Assembly: GCF_029633865.1 (NCBI RefSeq)
Contig: NC_079217.1
Coordinates: 55,094,979-55,158,978, forward strand
DNA length: 64,000 nt
Source of the DNA: Lampris incognitus
Lineage: Eukaryota; Chordata; Actinopteri; Lampriformes; Lampridae
Reading direction: 5' to 3'
The notes under the pieces were generated by a model that was given only the letters and a program-made list of their open reading frames with translations, was not told where the DNA came from and did no database searches. Made by a program: the position numbers and the translations under genes. Shown in pieces: positions 49,546 to 60,298 of the stretch (the first letter of the stretch is position 1; the number at the start of each line of letters is the position of its first letter).

Positions 49546-50583
49546 ATTATTATTGTTCTTGTATATCTTTGTCATCTAAAGAAGGACATGGTGACTTCTT
49601 TCTCAGATTTCAGATTACATCCAACCTCTATATGGCATGCTATGCTTTGACATTTGAAATCACCAATTGTTTCACTCTCTCGCTGCAGACCATTGTCACA
49701 GCTATTGTAATAGATGAAACTGTGCTAGGACTGGACATTGTAACACAGGTATGTACACGCGCGCGCACACACACACACACATGTTTTATCATAGTCAAAA
49801 GCTCATACTACATTGCATGGACTTGCTTCTTCAGCAGACATACCCAAAAAGTACTGACATATTAAAATCTCAACAGAACTACAGCATAATTTTTCCATTT
49901 AGTTGTTTTGATGGTTTTTCATGGCACCAAAATACTAAAACTGTTGAACACTCTTAGTGTGCTCTGGCAAAAACTGTTTGATTTAAGCTCTCTACCAAAT
50001 TGGTAAAACATAATTACGAGAAGAGTGACACCTGGTGGCGTACCTTTGCATCTAACCACACTATCAAAGAAGTCATAAACTAAACTATACTGCATTTGCA
50101 AAGTGTGACATAAGCCTTTCTTTTCATCATCTACGGCAGCTACTATGCTGCCATTTCGGTGCTGTTCCTGATTCGAGGGACATACACAGTGTGTGCATAT
50201 CACTGCAGCCCTAAAAAGAGAGACCAAGGAGCAAAAGAGCCCGGTGTGGAGGCTATCTCTGCTGCACACTTCTGATCACAGTCTACAGACTACTGGGGGT
50301 CATTTCTGATACTGGGGCAAACCTTTTAGCCATCAGCAATATGGCAGGAGTATAGGTTGATGTTGACGATGATGATGATTTCTTTCGAACATGTAAGTAA
50401 GCAGGATATAACTCACAGATAAACCATTGCCAATAATCTGAAGTAATAAACAAATCCACACGTCAAACTCAGCGAACAACTCTCCATGCTGATACATCAG
50501 ATTATTTTTTACATGTTCGAAAAGGAGTAGGAAGTATACACTTCTTTTTCCTACCCCTTCTCACCTACTCTTAAGTTAATAGA

Positions 50584-50935
50584 CTCTGTGCATAACTGTA
50601 GTCCACTGACTTCCGGTTTCTACTGCAAAGTTCATACCAGTTTCCTGTTCGTTTGCATATGGTACTGACAATGCCATAATTTTCACAATGCCTGCAAGAT
50701 TTACCATGGATAAATGTCAACGACATGCCCAGAATTGTCGACAAATGTTCATATGCACCTACCAGCAAACGGGTGAAACGTTTCAAGTTGGACATATCAA
50801 GTTACGTCCACAATTCCGTCCGTCTGTATATCTGCTCATCCTCATAATTGTGGACTTAAGTTGATATGTACAACTTGAAGCTTTTCACCCGTTTGCTGGT
50901 AGGTGCAGGTGAAAGTTTGTTGACAATTCTGTGCA

Positions 50936-50967
<32 letters not shown>

Positions 50968-51110
50968 GTCGTTGACAAGTATCCATGGTAAATCTTGCAG
51001 GTATCGTGAAAAAAATATGCCATTATCAAGAGCACACGCCAACAAACAGGAACCTGATATGAACGCTACAGTAGAAACCGGAAGTCAGTAGACTACAGTT
51101 ACGCACAGAG
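50584..51110. mobile_element. Long-TIR foldback element
   Basis: The arms are inverted copies of about 230 bases: ctctgtgcataactgtag at 50584 pairs with ctacagttacgcacagag ending 51110, and further in, tgacttccggtttctac, ccatggtaaatcttgc/gcaagatttaccatgg and cccgtttgctggtaggtgca on opposite strands. The right arm has an ATT/TTA microsatellite at about 50937-50967. No coding frame. It lies just downstream of the last slc19a3-like exon. Confidence 0.85.
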
Positions 51111-51723
51111 CCAATTCAGCTACATTTATGTGAGGTTTCCAGCAGATTTTGTGGTCTAGTATCACACCTAGATATGAGCTTGAAACTGAGCTTGAACACA
51201 AGAAGCTCACTGATGCAAGACACAAGTATGCCATTCCCTTCATTTGTAAAAATGAGCAAGCCATAAAGGCAGATTCCATGTCTAAAAAGTGGCTAGGAAA
51301 TAATGTTGCTATTTCTGGAAAGAAGTGAGAGTTCTCAACAACTGTAACACATCTCTACCATGCACTGTTGATGGTATGTCCGGTACAGACAATATTGCTG
51401 AGTTATGGCAACAGCATTATAGTACCTTATTCAACTGTGTCCAAAGTGATCTGTATAAGTTGGGCAATATTGAGAGTGATGATTCTATGATCATCATGTC
51501 ACATGAGGTGAACCAAGCTATAAACAAGTGTCTGTTAACAAAGCAAGTTGTTTAGATCATATTACTGCTGAACACCTTAAATATGCCAGTCCGAGGATAC
51601 CTGCTCTCCTTGCAATTTGTTTTACCGGCTTTATGATCCATGGCTTGTTACCAGACTTACTGTTGTCTGCTCTATCAGTGTCGGTCATGAAGGACAAAGC
51701 TGGTAAAGTATGCAGCCTAGATA

Positions 51724-53318
51724 CAGTGGCTTGCAAAAGGATTCATACCCCTTGAACTTTTCCACATTTTGTCACGTTTCGACCACAAACATAAATATAT
51801 TTTATGTGAAAGACCAACACAAAGTGGCACACAATTGTGAAGTACAAAGAAAATTATACATGATTTAAAAAAAGTTTTTGCAAATAAAAAACTGAAAAGT
51901 GCGGTGTGCAAAAGTATTCAGCCCTCCTGAGTCAATACTTGTGGAACCGCCTTTTGCTGCAATTACAGCTGCAAGTCTTTTGGGGTATGTCTCTTCCAGC
52001 TTTGCACATCTAGAGACTGAAATTTTTGCCCATTCTTCTTTGCAAAACAGCTCAAGCTCAGTCAGATTAAATGAAGAGCGTTTGTGAACAGCAGTTTTCA
52101 GATCTTGCCACAGATTATGAATTGGATTCAGGTCTGGACTTTGACTGGGCCATTCTAACACATGAATATGTTTTGTTTTAAACCATTCCATTGTAGCCCT
52201 GGCTTTATGTTTAGGGTCATTGTCCTGCTGGAAGGTGAACCTCCGCCCCAGTCTCAAGTCTTTTGCAGACTCCAACAGGTTTTCTTCCAAGATTGCCCTG
52301 TATTTGGCTCCATCCATCTTCCAATCAACTCTGACCATCTTCCCTGTCCCTGCTGAAGAGAAGCACCCCCAGAGCATGATGCTGTTTGACAGTGGGGATG
52401 GTGTGTTCAGAATGATGTGCAGTGTAAGTTTTCCGCCACACATAGCGTTTTGCATTTAGGCCAAAAAGTTCAATTTTGGTCTCATCTGACCAGAGCACCT
52501 TCTTCCATATGTTTGCTGTGTCCCCCACATGGCTTCTGGCAAACTGCAAACGGGACTTCTTATGGTTTTCTTTTAACAATGGCTTTCTTCTTGCCACTCT
52601 TCCCTAAAGGCCAGATTTGTGCAGTGCACGACCAATAGTTGTCCTGTGGACAGATTCCCCCACCTGAGCTGTGGATCTCTGCAGTTCATCCAGAGTCACC
52701 ATGGGCCTCTTGGCTGCATCTCTGATCAGTGCTCTCCTTGTTCGGCCTGTAAGTTTAGGTGGACGGCCGTGTCTTGGTAGGTTTGCAGTTGTGCCATACT
52801 CTTTCCATTTCCGGATGATGGATTGAACAGTGCTCCGTGAGATGTTCAAAGCTTGGGAAATCTTTTTATAGCCTAACCCTGCTTTAAACTTCTCCACAAT
52901 TTTATCCCTGACCTGTCTGGTGTGTTCCTTGGACTTCATGATGCTGTTTGCTCCCCAATATTCTCTTAACAAACCTCTGAGGCCATCACAGAACAGCTGT
53001 ATTTGTACTGAGATTAGATTACACACAGGTTGACTCTATTTAGTCATTAGGTCAACATTCGATCATTCAGCAATCATCAGCCAACTTCTGAAGGCAATTG
53101 GTTGCACTCAGAGAAAAGGGGGCTGAATACTTTTGCACACTGCACTTTTCAGTTTTTTATTTGTAAAAAATTTTTTAAATCATGTATAATTTTCTTTGTA
53201 CTTCACAATTGTGTGCCACTTTGTGTTGGTCTTTCACATAAAATTATTTATGTCTGTGGTCGTAACGTGACAAAATGTAGAAAAGTTCAAGGGGTATGAA
53301 TACTTTTGAAAGCCACTG
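51724..53318 (-). mobile_element. Tc1/mariner element with TA duplication
   Basis: The terminal inverted repeats begin CAGTGGCTTGCAAAAG (51724) and end CTTTTGAAAGCCACTG (53318). TA flanks both ends (51722-51723, 53319-53320). Removing the element and one TA restores the LINE frame (SLD-NYRP), which proves the boundaries. Length 1595 bp, close to the usual size. A broken transposase lies on the minus strand. Confidence 0.95.
51865..52939 (-). pseudogene. Tc1 transposase, inactive
   Basis: The start is at 52939 (MKSKEHTRQVRDKIVEKFKA). Paired helix-turn-helix region (KKISQALNISRSTVQSIIRK) and the GRPPKLTGRTRRALIRDAAK hook follow. A TAG after HKSGL (about 52606) interrupts the frame, and a small deletion near 52410 shifts it before IMLWGCFSSAGTGKM. 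The catalytic Asp residues are in KVLWSDETKIELFG and FQQDNDPKHKA. The third catalytic residue, Glu in DLNPIENLW of active relatives, is His here (DLNPIHNLW). The protein cannot be active. Confidence 0.9.
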
Positions 53319-54342
53319 TAACTACAGGCCTACAGCTCTAGCCAGCATACTGTCAAAAGATTGGAACGGATCCTGCTGGATAGAGTGCATGAGTTTATCA
53401 ACTGCATGGATAACCAGTTTGGTTTTAAAGCTAAACATGGCACTGACTTATGCCTTAAAGAAAAATATTAACAAATATAGAGGCCAACACTCATCGGTTC
53501 TTACGTTTTTTATCAATGCTTCCAAAGCTTTTGATCATATTAATCATCATAGAAAGTTTTTTGTTAAATTGAGTCAAAGAGGGGTGCCTAAATACATTGT
53601 GAGAACCCTGGCTTATTGGTATGCCCACCACCAGACTATGCAAGTGAAATGGGGTAATAGCATTTCAGCCCCATTTAGGGTTAGCAATCATGTCAGACAA
53701 GGGGGAATTCTGTCTACAGTACTTTACAATCTATTGGTGATTTGTCAAAGCAGTTGAAAGCCTGTAACACTGGGTGCATAATTGGTAATACCTTGGTGAA
53801 CCATACCATGTATGCAGATTGTCTTGTACTTTATAGTACTTATATTAGTAAGGAATGGACCGGAGACCAAGGCATAACGTTGACCTTTTACTAGGCATAT
53901 CTTCAAGTCTCAACACTCACGCATGCGCACTCATTACACATCAAAACCTGCTCACTACATCTCCCCCTTTTAAACTGATACTTTCAGGATCTTTACAGAA
54001 AAATTAAATCGTATGTTAATAAAGCCTAATGCTGATTTTACCAACAAGGCAGGGGAACAGCTGGCACCTTAAACATCTCTGTAAACATGAGCATATGTAA
54101 ACTGGTTAAATGAACTTCACATTTCACTTCTCATATCTAGACACACATTTCACATCTCATATCTAGACACACATTTCACATCTCATTTTCCTTTCTTTTT
54201 CTTTTTGACCTATGAACATACTGACAAGACAAGTACATAACCTAACTGAGAGGTAGGGTAGACTACCTGATCCTCTCTGCTGTGGTATGGAGGTTATTCT
54301 GCTCCATGTATACTCACAACACTAAACTACAAATTCAGTCTT

Positions 54343-57077
54343 TTAACAGGCTTGACTGCCCTTCCAACTCTGGTGTGTAGTCCAGAGTCCGGCTGGCTTC
54401 CAGACGGTGAAGGCACTACTCTCAAATGAGGACGGTTTCTTCGGAGACTGCCTGTTGAGGTTTGGATCACGTATGAACGTGGTGTCCCTGCTGATCCAGA
54501 GACGACTCCTGTGTATGGAACATTCCGTATCCAAACTCTCTGACCTTGTTGGAGTGGTGGTGTCTCCAGGGGCGGATCTACAGGGTGGCAAGGGGTGGCA
54601 GCTGCCACCTCTGGGACACAGTCTTGCCACCCCTTTGCCACCCCAGGAAAAAATCTCTAGATCCACTACTGGGTGTCTCCCGTGCTCTATGTCGTCTGTT
54701 GTATCCTTCAGCCTGTTGAAGCTCCTGGTCTTTCAACTCAAAAGCTCTCAAGTCTGGTCATGCTGATTTGAGAGTGCGTGGACACACCCGAAGGGGTGTT
54801 TGGATGTTGCGCCCCATCAGGAGCTGTGCCAGTGATACTCCATGGGCAAGAGGAGTTGCTCTGTACGCCAGAAGCGCTTTGTGAGGGTCCTCACTCTTCT
54901 GCAACAAGGATTTCACAGTCTTTACCACACGTTCAGCTTCCCCATTGCTTTGCGGGTACCGGGGGCTACTGGTAACACGTTGAAAGTTATAATCTTTAGC
55001 AAAATCTGCGAACTCTGCAGCAGCAAACCACGGTCCGTTGTCTGTGACGAGTGTATCCGGCACCCCGTGGCGGCTAAAGATGACTTTTATCTTCACAATC
55101 ACAGCTGTTGCTGAAGTGCTTGCTAAATTGGCAACCTCTATGTATCTTGAATAATAATCAATGACTACTAAATACTGACCCTTCTTCGACTCAAAGAAGT
55201 CAGCTGCTAGCCGTTCCCATGGGCGTGATGGCATGGGTGTGGTCATCAGAGGTTCTGTGGCATTTTGACTCTCTTTAGCACAAATCTCACACTTGACGTA
55301 CCTTCTCTCTCATCTGTTTTGTCAGCCCAGGCCACCACACTGCTTCATGGGCCCTGGCCATGCATTTCACTATTCCCTAGTGACCCTGGTGAATTTTGTC
55401 CAAGATGTCCTGTTGCATGCTTGCTGGAATCAGTATTCTCTTTCCTTTCATCAACAGGCCATCCACCATCAACAGGTCATTTCTGTATTGCCAGAAAGGC
55501 TTTAACTGTGGCGCAGAACTGCTTCTTTCCAATCCTGTGTGGATCAGGGAGGACAGCTGCTTACACACTGGATCTTCTTCTTGTGCTCTTCTTATTTGTA
55601 GCAACTTCTCAGGTGAAGCTGGGAGTTGCTGAATGACCTCATTGATTTGAGCTGTGACGTCGTTCTGAAGCGCAAGGTCTTCCTCTGTTGCAGTACGCTG
55701 GAGTGGAGCTCTTGATAGAGCGTCAGCTGCAATAAGATTTTTCCCTGGTACATGTACGATTGAGTAGAAAAAACGCAGAAGTCTCAATCTGAAGCGCATT
55801 ATACGAGACGGGACGTCATCCAGCGGCCTTGAGCTGAGAAGACTTATTAACGGTTTGTGGTCGGTTCACATCACAAAGTAGGCCCAGGAGGTAGGTCTGA
55901 AATCTTTCGCAAGCTCAGGTGACAGCAAGGGCCTCCTTTTCAATTTGGGCATATCTGCGCTCTGTTTCAGTCATGCTGCGAGATATGAAAGCCACTGGCC
56001 TCCAGTCTCCAGGTTCTTGAAGCTAAGATAAGACCCCTCCTAATCCATAAGATGATGCGTCTGCTGACAACCTGGTCAGTTTCTCTGGACTGTACTGGGC
56101 AAGGACAGTAGATGAGCTGAGCTCGTTTTTCACCTTTTCAAATGCACACTGCTGCACTGCTCCCCACCTCCACATGTTTTCTGCTTTCAGGAGTTCTCTG
56201 ATTGGCCCAGTGAGCTCTGCGATGTTAGGAGAGAATTTCCCCACATAGTTGACCATCCCCATGAAGCGTTTTGCGTCAGCCACATCTTTGGGTGGTGGCA
56301 TCTCTCTAATTGCCCTAATCTTCTCAGGATCTGCTTGTATGCCCTCTGAACTGACAACGTGTCCGAGAAATTTGACCTGCTTCACTGCGAACTGACATTT
56401 GTCATTCAGAGTTAGGCCCCACTGCTGCAGTCTTTGCAACACTTGGCACCCTGTCATCATGCTCTTTGGGCGTGGCACCGAACACCAGGATGTCATCCGC
56501 ATGACACAAAGTTCCCTCTAGGCCGTCAAGCATCTGTGTTAAACGCTTCTGAAAGTGTTCTGGCGCGGATGATATTCCAAAGGGAAGCCGATTAAAACAA
56601 TAACAGCCAAATGGTGTGATAAAGGTGGTGAGTGGGACTGAATCTTTGTGCAAAGGCACCTGCCAAAAACCGGCATTGGCATCCAGTTTGGAAAAAAATC
56701 CTAGCTCCAGCTAGCTTAGCTAGCGTCTCATCAACAGCTGGAAGAATATGTCGCTCCCTGCACACATTTTCGTTCAGGCGGGTTAGGTCGACACATATTC
56801 TAATTTTTACATTAGGTTTTGGTACTACAACCATTCCTGAGCACCACTCTGTAGCTTCCTCTATGGGAGAAATAACGCCCATTTCCTCCATCCTTTTTAA
56901 CTCTTCTTGAACTTTTCCTCTTAAGGGCAATGGCACACGGCGTGGCACAGCGAGGGCAAAGGGAGTGGCATTTTCTTTTAATTTAATTTTGTATTCTCCC
57001 TCTAGCTTACCTAAGCCTGTGAAAACTCTGGGATATTGTTCTTTGTAGCTTACCTCAGCTGCTGTGATAGCTTGCAC
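54343..57077 (-). pseudogene. Pol (RT, RNase H, integrase) of the 53820 gypsy
   Basis: RT N-terminus at 57077-56660 (MEEMGVISPIEEATEWCSGM, VVVPKPNVKIRICVDLTRLN). Palm at 56659-56402 with the catalytic motif read as CHADDILVFG (His for the usual Tyr; both Asp kept). RT/RNase H at 56502-56023 (LGHVVSSEGIQADPEKIRAI; LSADASSYGLGGVLS, Asp present). RNase H tail LIAADALSRAPLQ at 55799-55377 and zinc domain. Integrase core 55246-54758 (AADFFESKKGQYLVVIDYYS, LVTDNGPWFAAAEF, SNGEAERVVKTVKSLL: DDE complete). Tail 54641-54343. Frameshifts near 56660, 56500, 56010 and 55300. Confidence 0.82.
54567..54671. mobile_element. 105-bp hAT-type MITE, 8-bp TSD ggtgtctc
   Basis: The ends CAGGGGCGGATCTA and (inverse) CAGTAGTGGATCTA are imperfect inverted repeats of hAT type. 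The octamer ggtgtctc occurs on both sides (54559-54566, 54672-54679). The interior is G/C-rich (gggtggcaaggggtggcagc) with a local hairpin. It lies in the integrase tail of the gypsy and carries no gene. Confidence 0.9.
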
Positions 57078-58251
57078 AGGGCTGAGCAGGCAGAGGTCTT
57101 GTATCGCTGATAAGCCAACAAAGGAGTCACTAACCCTGGCACAACATACACTTGCCGCTTCGCTACAATTCCATTGTGACTAAAATCCGCAGTAAAATGT
57201 CCCTTCACCTCTATGGGAGTGTTACTTGGTCCACACCGTCTTTTGTTTGTTGGTAACAGCTTTCCATGTCGCTTTTGTGAATACAAATGTGCCGGGATAG
57301 CTGTCACTGCAGCGCCCGTGTCCAACTTGAACGTCATCTGCTGACCATTCACTGCAACCGATTTCTGCCAGAATGTGTTGGATTTTGTACAATTCACTGT
57401 GCCCAGGAACAATGTCTCTATGCTTTCATCCAAGACATTTTCCTTAATTTCTTCCACTCTCATTTTCGTTTTACAAACAGCGGCAAAATGTCCCCCCTCA
57501 AGAAATATAAGACATTTCTTGCACTCAGCAGTGCACGCGGGACATGCATTGAATGAAATTTCATGTGTCTTCCCACATCTGCCACATTTAGTATTTGCAT
57601 TATTTTGCACTCTTTCCTTTGGTTTAAAACCACTTTTTCCATCTAGAGAGTATTTCTGTTTGAACTTGAATCTAACTGTATCCATGTTTGCATCTGTGCC
57701 ATCTGTGCTACTCTGTCTCAACGCAGGCTGTTGCTTTTTAATTTCCTCACTTTGGCGGATTTGTGTGATAGTTTTCACGAGAGTCAACTCAGAATCTAGC
57801 TGTAACTTCTCTGAAAGTCCATGGTCTCTGATACCTACGACAAGGCGCTCTCTGATCAACTCGTCTTGGAGAATCCCATACTGACAATGCTCAGCCAGTT
57901 GATGCACAGCAGTAATGAACGCTTCAACCGTCTCACCAGACTCCTGGCTACGTTTGTTGAATTTAGCTCTTTCACAGATCACACTATGCTTGCATATGAA
58001 ATGTTTATCGAACGCTTGCTTTACTTTGTCGTACTTTTTCTTGTCCTCATCCGTCAGTGCTAACGTGTTCAGAACGTCATCCGCCATGTCTCCCATAGTG
58101 TAACTAGCGAGTTAACTTGAACTCTTGACTCTGCATTTAGTCCTGCTGCCGCCATGCGGACTCGTTCAAAACTTCGGATCCAATTAGGCCAACTACCAAA
58201 GTCTCCGAAGTCAAATGCTTCAGGCGGACTTATTGAAAATAGAGAATCCAT
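57050..58251 (-). pseudogene. Gag and protease of the 53820 gypsy
   Basis: Gag begins MDSLFSISPPEAFDFGDFGS at 58251, is frameshifted near 58090, then runs open from 58096 (MGDMADDVLNTLALTDEDKK) through FNKRSQESGETVEAFITAVH and zinc knuckle-like CGRCGKTHEISFNACPAC / CKKCLIFLEGGHFAAVC. It continues into the protease (TFKLDTGAAVTAIPAHLYSQ), with the DTGA active site intact. The frame ends at 57050, overlapping the RT frame. It is the longest gag-protease frame in the window (348 codons). Confidence 0.82.
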
Positions 58252-58548
58252 CTGTTTTACCTTCCGAATGCTCCTCTAAAACGTTGTATCAACGCAGCTC
58301 CACGTTAGCGTTAGCTCTGCTAGCTCACTCGGCCAATTCAAAAGTTCCTTTCTCACGTTGTCCAACTGCACGTATCACTTGCGTCGGGTGATTGTATTTA
58401 TCTCAGAGGCGAGGACGACGACTTCTGACACCATGTCTTGTACTTTATAGTACTTATATTAGTAATGAATGGACCGGAGACCAAGGCATAACGTTGACCT
58501 TTTACTAGGCATATCTTCAAGGAATAACACTCGCGCATGCGCGCTCGT

Positions 58549-58689
58549 TGTTGTGTTATGTACTTATGGGCACCCGTAGGGGGAGCTGTGGGGTATATAT
58601 CCGAGACTGGGCGGGTAAATAAAGGCCCTTTCTAGTTCCGGACATCATGCCTGACCCGTCTCCTTTATGCTCCGTGAATCTGATATAAC
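58549..58689 (+). mobile_element. Isolated LTR with primer site
   Basis: The stretch TGTTGTGTTATGTAC...GATATAACA has TG/CA ends, a TATA-like tatatatcc and a polyadenylation-like aataaa. It is followed at 58690 by TGGTCTCAGAAGTGG, similar (two mismatches by my memory) to a tRNA-Leu 3' end. No matching second LTR or coding region follows, so it is the 5' remnant of a plus-strand element. Confidence 0.6.
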
Positions 58690-59161
58690 ATGGTCTCAGA
58701 AGTGGTCACTGTAAGCCACTTACATGAACTGGGATGAAGATATCTCGGCATTTGTGCTAAAAGGAAAAAAAAGGACCTAGCAATTGTGTACTGAAGCCCA
58801 GAGTCATACCTATATTTCCTCAGTTGATTTAGTTGATAGAAAGATAGTTTTCCCCCTGGCCCCGCCCCACTAGGTTCCCTAAGTTTATTTTTTCATGTTT
58901 GTTATTTTCTATAACTAGTTTGTTATATTCATGTCTATGACTGTGAGAGATGAAGTCTCAGTTGTCCTCAACATCGTTAGTAGTTATGCCGATGTGTATT
59001 TGATTCCATTCTACTATACGTGTGTGTAAGCTGTATTGGCTGCAGTATATTTTGAGTTGATGCACTGTACATTATATTTTGCTCCACAGTATGTCGCGAG
59101 CGTAGTCTTTCGTTAGGTGCACAGTGCATGTTTTTGATTGGACGAGAGTACCGCGTGCCTC

Positions 59162-59178
59162 TGTGTGTGTGTATGTGT

Positions 59179-59229
<51 letters not shown>
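59162..59229. repeat. (GT)n microsatellite
   Basis: About 68 bases of GT repeat with two gtat interruptions at the start, followed by a short GA run at 59278-59294. Confidence 0.95.
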
Positions 59230-59231
<2 letters not shown>

Positions 59232-59770
59232 ACGCCTGTCTAGACGGGTTTGTGTGTCAGAGCTTGTCCGCCGAGCGTGAGAGAGAGAGAGAGACTGCGT
59301 TTCACTCAGAGACCAGAAAAAGGATCCGTGTCCAGCAGCAGCTAGGCTGTTACTAGAGTAGCTGAAACCAAGTTAGAGATTAGTTCGTCTGGTGAACTTC
59401 GTTCGGTCGGACGTTCTATAGCCAAGTGGAAGCGTGAAGAGGAGATTCGGGACTGTTCACCGCTAGCCTTGTGTGCTAGCCTGGTTAGCTGTTCAGAGGG
59501 AGTCGCTAGTTTAGCTAGTTAGCGCTGGCTAGCATCCCACTGTCCACGTGCTTTACGACCACCCGGACTCCAGTCACAACAGCTTCCACCTCATCGGACA
59601 GTCCGTCTTCCCCCTTCCACCCTCCCTCAGCTAGTGGACCTTTTCACCCCCTTCCCTCCCGTTTGTACCGGGACCCTAGGACACGCTCACCAACATCGTC
59701 TGGCCACCCTACCCCACATTCAGAGCTCCACCCACCCGCGGCACCCTGGTACCATTATAAATTAGGACCT
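59230..59770. other. GC-rich stretch without recognised gene
   Basis: Between the GT repeat and the next LTR the sequence is rich in tagc/ctagc units and pyrimidine/CCACC motifs (ccacccggactcc, ctccacccacccgc). A Pro/Ser-rich short frame begins at 59663 but runs into the gypsy LTR. It looks like untranslated leader or promoter sequence of an unidentified element or gene; nothing more can be supported. Confidence 0.4.
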
Positions 59771-60055
59771 TGTGGAGTTAGAAAACAACGAGACAGGAGA
59801 CGTGAGAGTAGACGTAGTCGAGGTAGTTTACTAGCTCCAACTTTGCATGTCATACATTCGACAACGACACTGAACTCTGTCCCGGAAGCGGAAGTGCATT
59901 ATCTCTTAGGTGAATGTCTCTAGTTATATAGATGTGGGTCACCACACAGGCCCCCCCAGAATTCACCTACACAAAACAATGCAAAACAGCAAAAGCGCAA
60001 GTCATGAACATAAAAATAGACTCTACAACAGAACAGTCAATGACATAGTGCAAAG

Positions 60056-60298
60056 TCACGGGGAAAACAAGTGACGAGTCGGGGGGCGGACCCTGCGGCC
60101 ATAACGGCTGCGCTTCACAGGAGGGGAAACAGATGGGGCCGAAACCCGGGCCATAGGCGGGGCCGAAGCAGGAACAGAGGCAGGTGCCGGGGCCGACCTA
60201 GGAGGGAGTCCCCGCCGCGGGGGTAGGGCCAATTGCATTGGCTCCCCAATGTCCAAGTGAGCGGGCTTGAGACGGTCTATGGCGACCCGCTCCGGCCT
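60056..60298 (-). pseudogene. Integrase C-terminal tail beyond the Mutator-like insertion
   Basis: The frame reads RVAIDRLKPAHLDIGEPMQL then a Pro/Ala/Arg-rich end (VKRSRYGRRVRPPTRHLFSP) and stops at 60056. It joins in frame to VDMGGRPE on the other side of the insertion when the 609-bp element and one TSD are removed. 59949-60055 is non-coding and leads to the 3' LTR. Confidence 0.82.

Larger units (their letters stand above)
6583..50275 (+). pseudogene. slc19a3: Thiamine transporter 2-like (SLC19A3) unprocessed pseudogene with transposon-filled introns
   Basis: SLC19A3 is a 12-TM plasma-membrane thiamine carrier. Exon remnants: 6583-6732 (residues 1-50, WIYPTAVLSLYGFF, EPFLTPYLIGPHKN); 7241-7420 (FPIWTYSYLVILFPVFLLTD, RYKP); 11290-11600 (DYFYISAITLGIMSVAF plus the cytosolic loop ending FKESCSSK); 11977-12129 (WWELATAGY, MWDHIEPS); 14365-14628 (VGHVKVMWDVWGE, IWACYAGY, MLLITIT); 49689-49748 (TIVTAIVIDETVLGLDIVTQ); and about 50123-50275 (FIIYGSYYAAISVLFLIRG to the TGA). 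Lesions: the exon for about 50 residues (AEVAYY...LAQLLVS region) is absent where a foldback element and a truncated gypsy sit; an in-frame TAG at 11439-11441; a TAG at 11987-11989 where Tyr is expected; one extra base near 12033-12036; missing bases near 14382 and 14528; no GT after 14628; no AG before 50123. Exons 1, 2 and 7 are clean. Several lesions together argue against sequencing error. Family identity is supported by daw1 synteny. Confidence 0.85.
51115..53819 (+). mobile_element. LINE reverse-transcriptase remnant split by a Tc1 element
   Basis: Plus-strand pieces before the Tc1: NNCNTSLPCTVDGMSGTDNI (51330), EHLKYASPRIPALLAICFTG and SALSVSVMKDKAGKVCSLD (51715). After removing the Tc1 the frame resumes NYRPTALASILSK (53320), FFINASKAFDHINHHRKFFV (Asp present), KLSQRGVPKYIVRTLAYWYA and FRVSNHVRQGGILSTVLYNL, then decays near 53757. 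The YADD region is reached around 53810, where the gypsy LTR starts at 53820 and cuts it. The clade is not determined. Several stops and frameshifts. Confidence 0.75.
53820..58548 (-). mobile_element. Ty3/gypsy element with 140-bp LTR, 5' LTR truncated
   Basis: The left LTR is 53820-53959 (TGTCTTGTAC...CACTACA), next to a C-rich polypurine tract. The right LTR begins at 58434 with the same TGTCTTGTACTTTATAG and matches for about 110 bases until another LTR starts near 58549. Minus-strand gag, protease, RT, RNase H and integrase are all recognisable. A 105-bp hAT MITE (54567-54671) is inserted in the integrase tail. Immediate neighbour of the LINE it cut on the left. Confidence 0.9.

Noticed and set aside
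57375..57884. Plus-strand frame of 169 codons
   Set aside because: Antisense of the gypsy gag frame 58096-57050, which has clear zinc-knuckle and protease motifs.
59663..59923. Pro-rich 86-codon frame as a gene
   Set aside because: It crosses from unidentified sequence into a gypsy LTR and has no recognisable domain.
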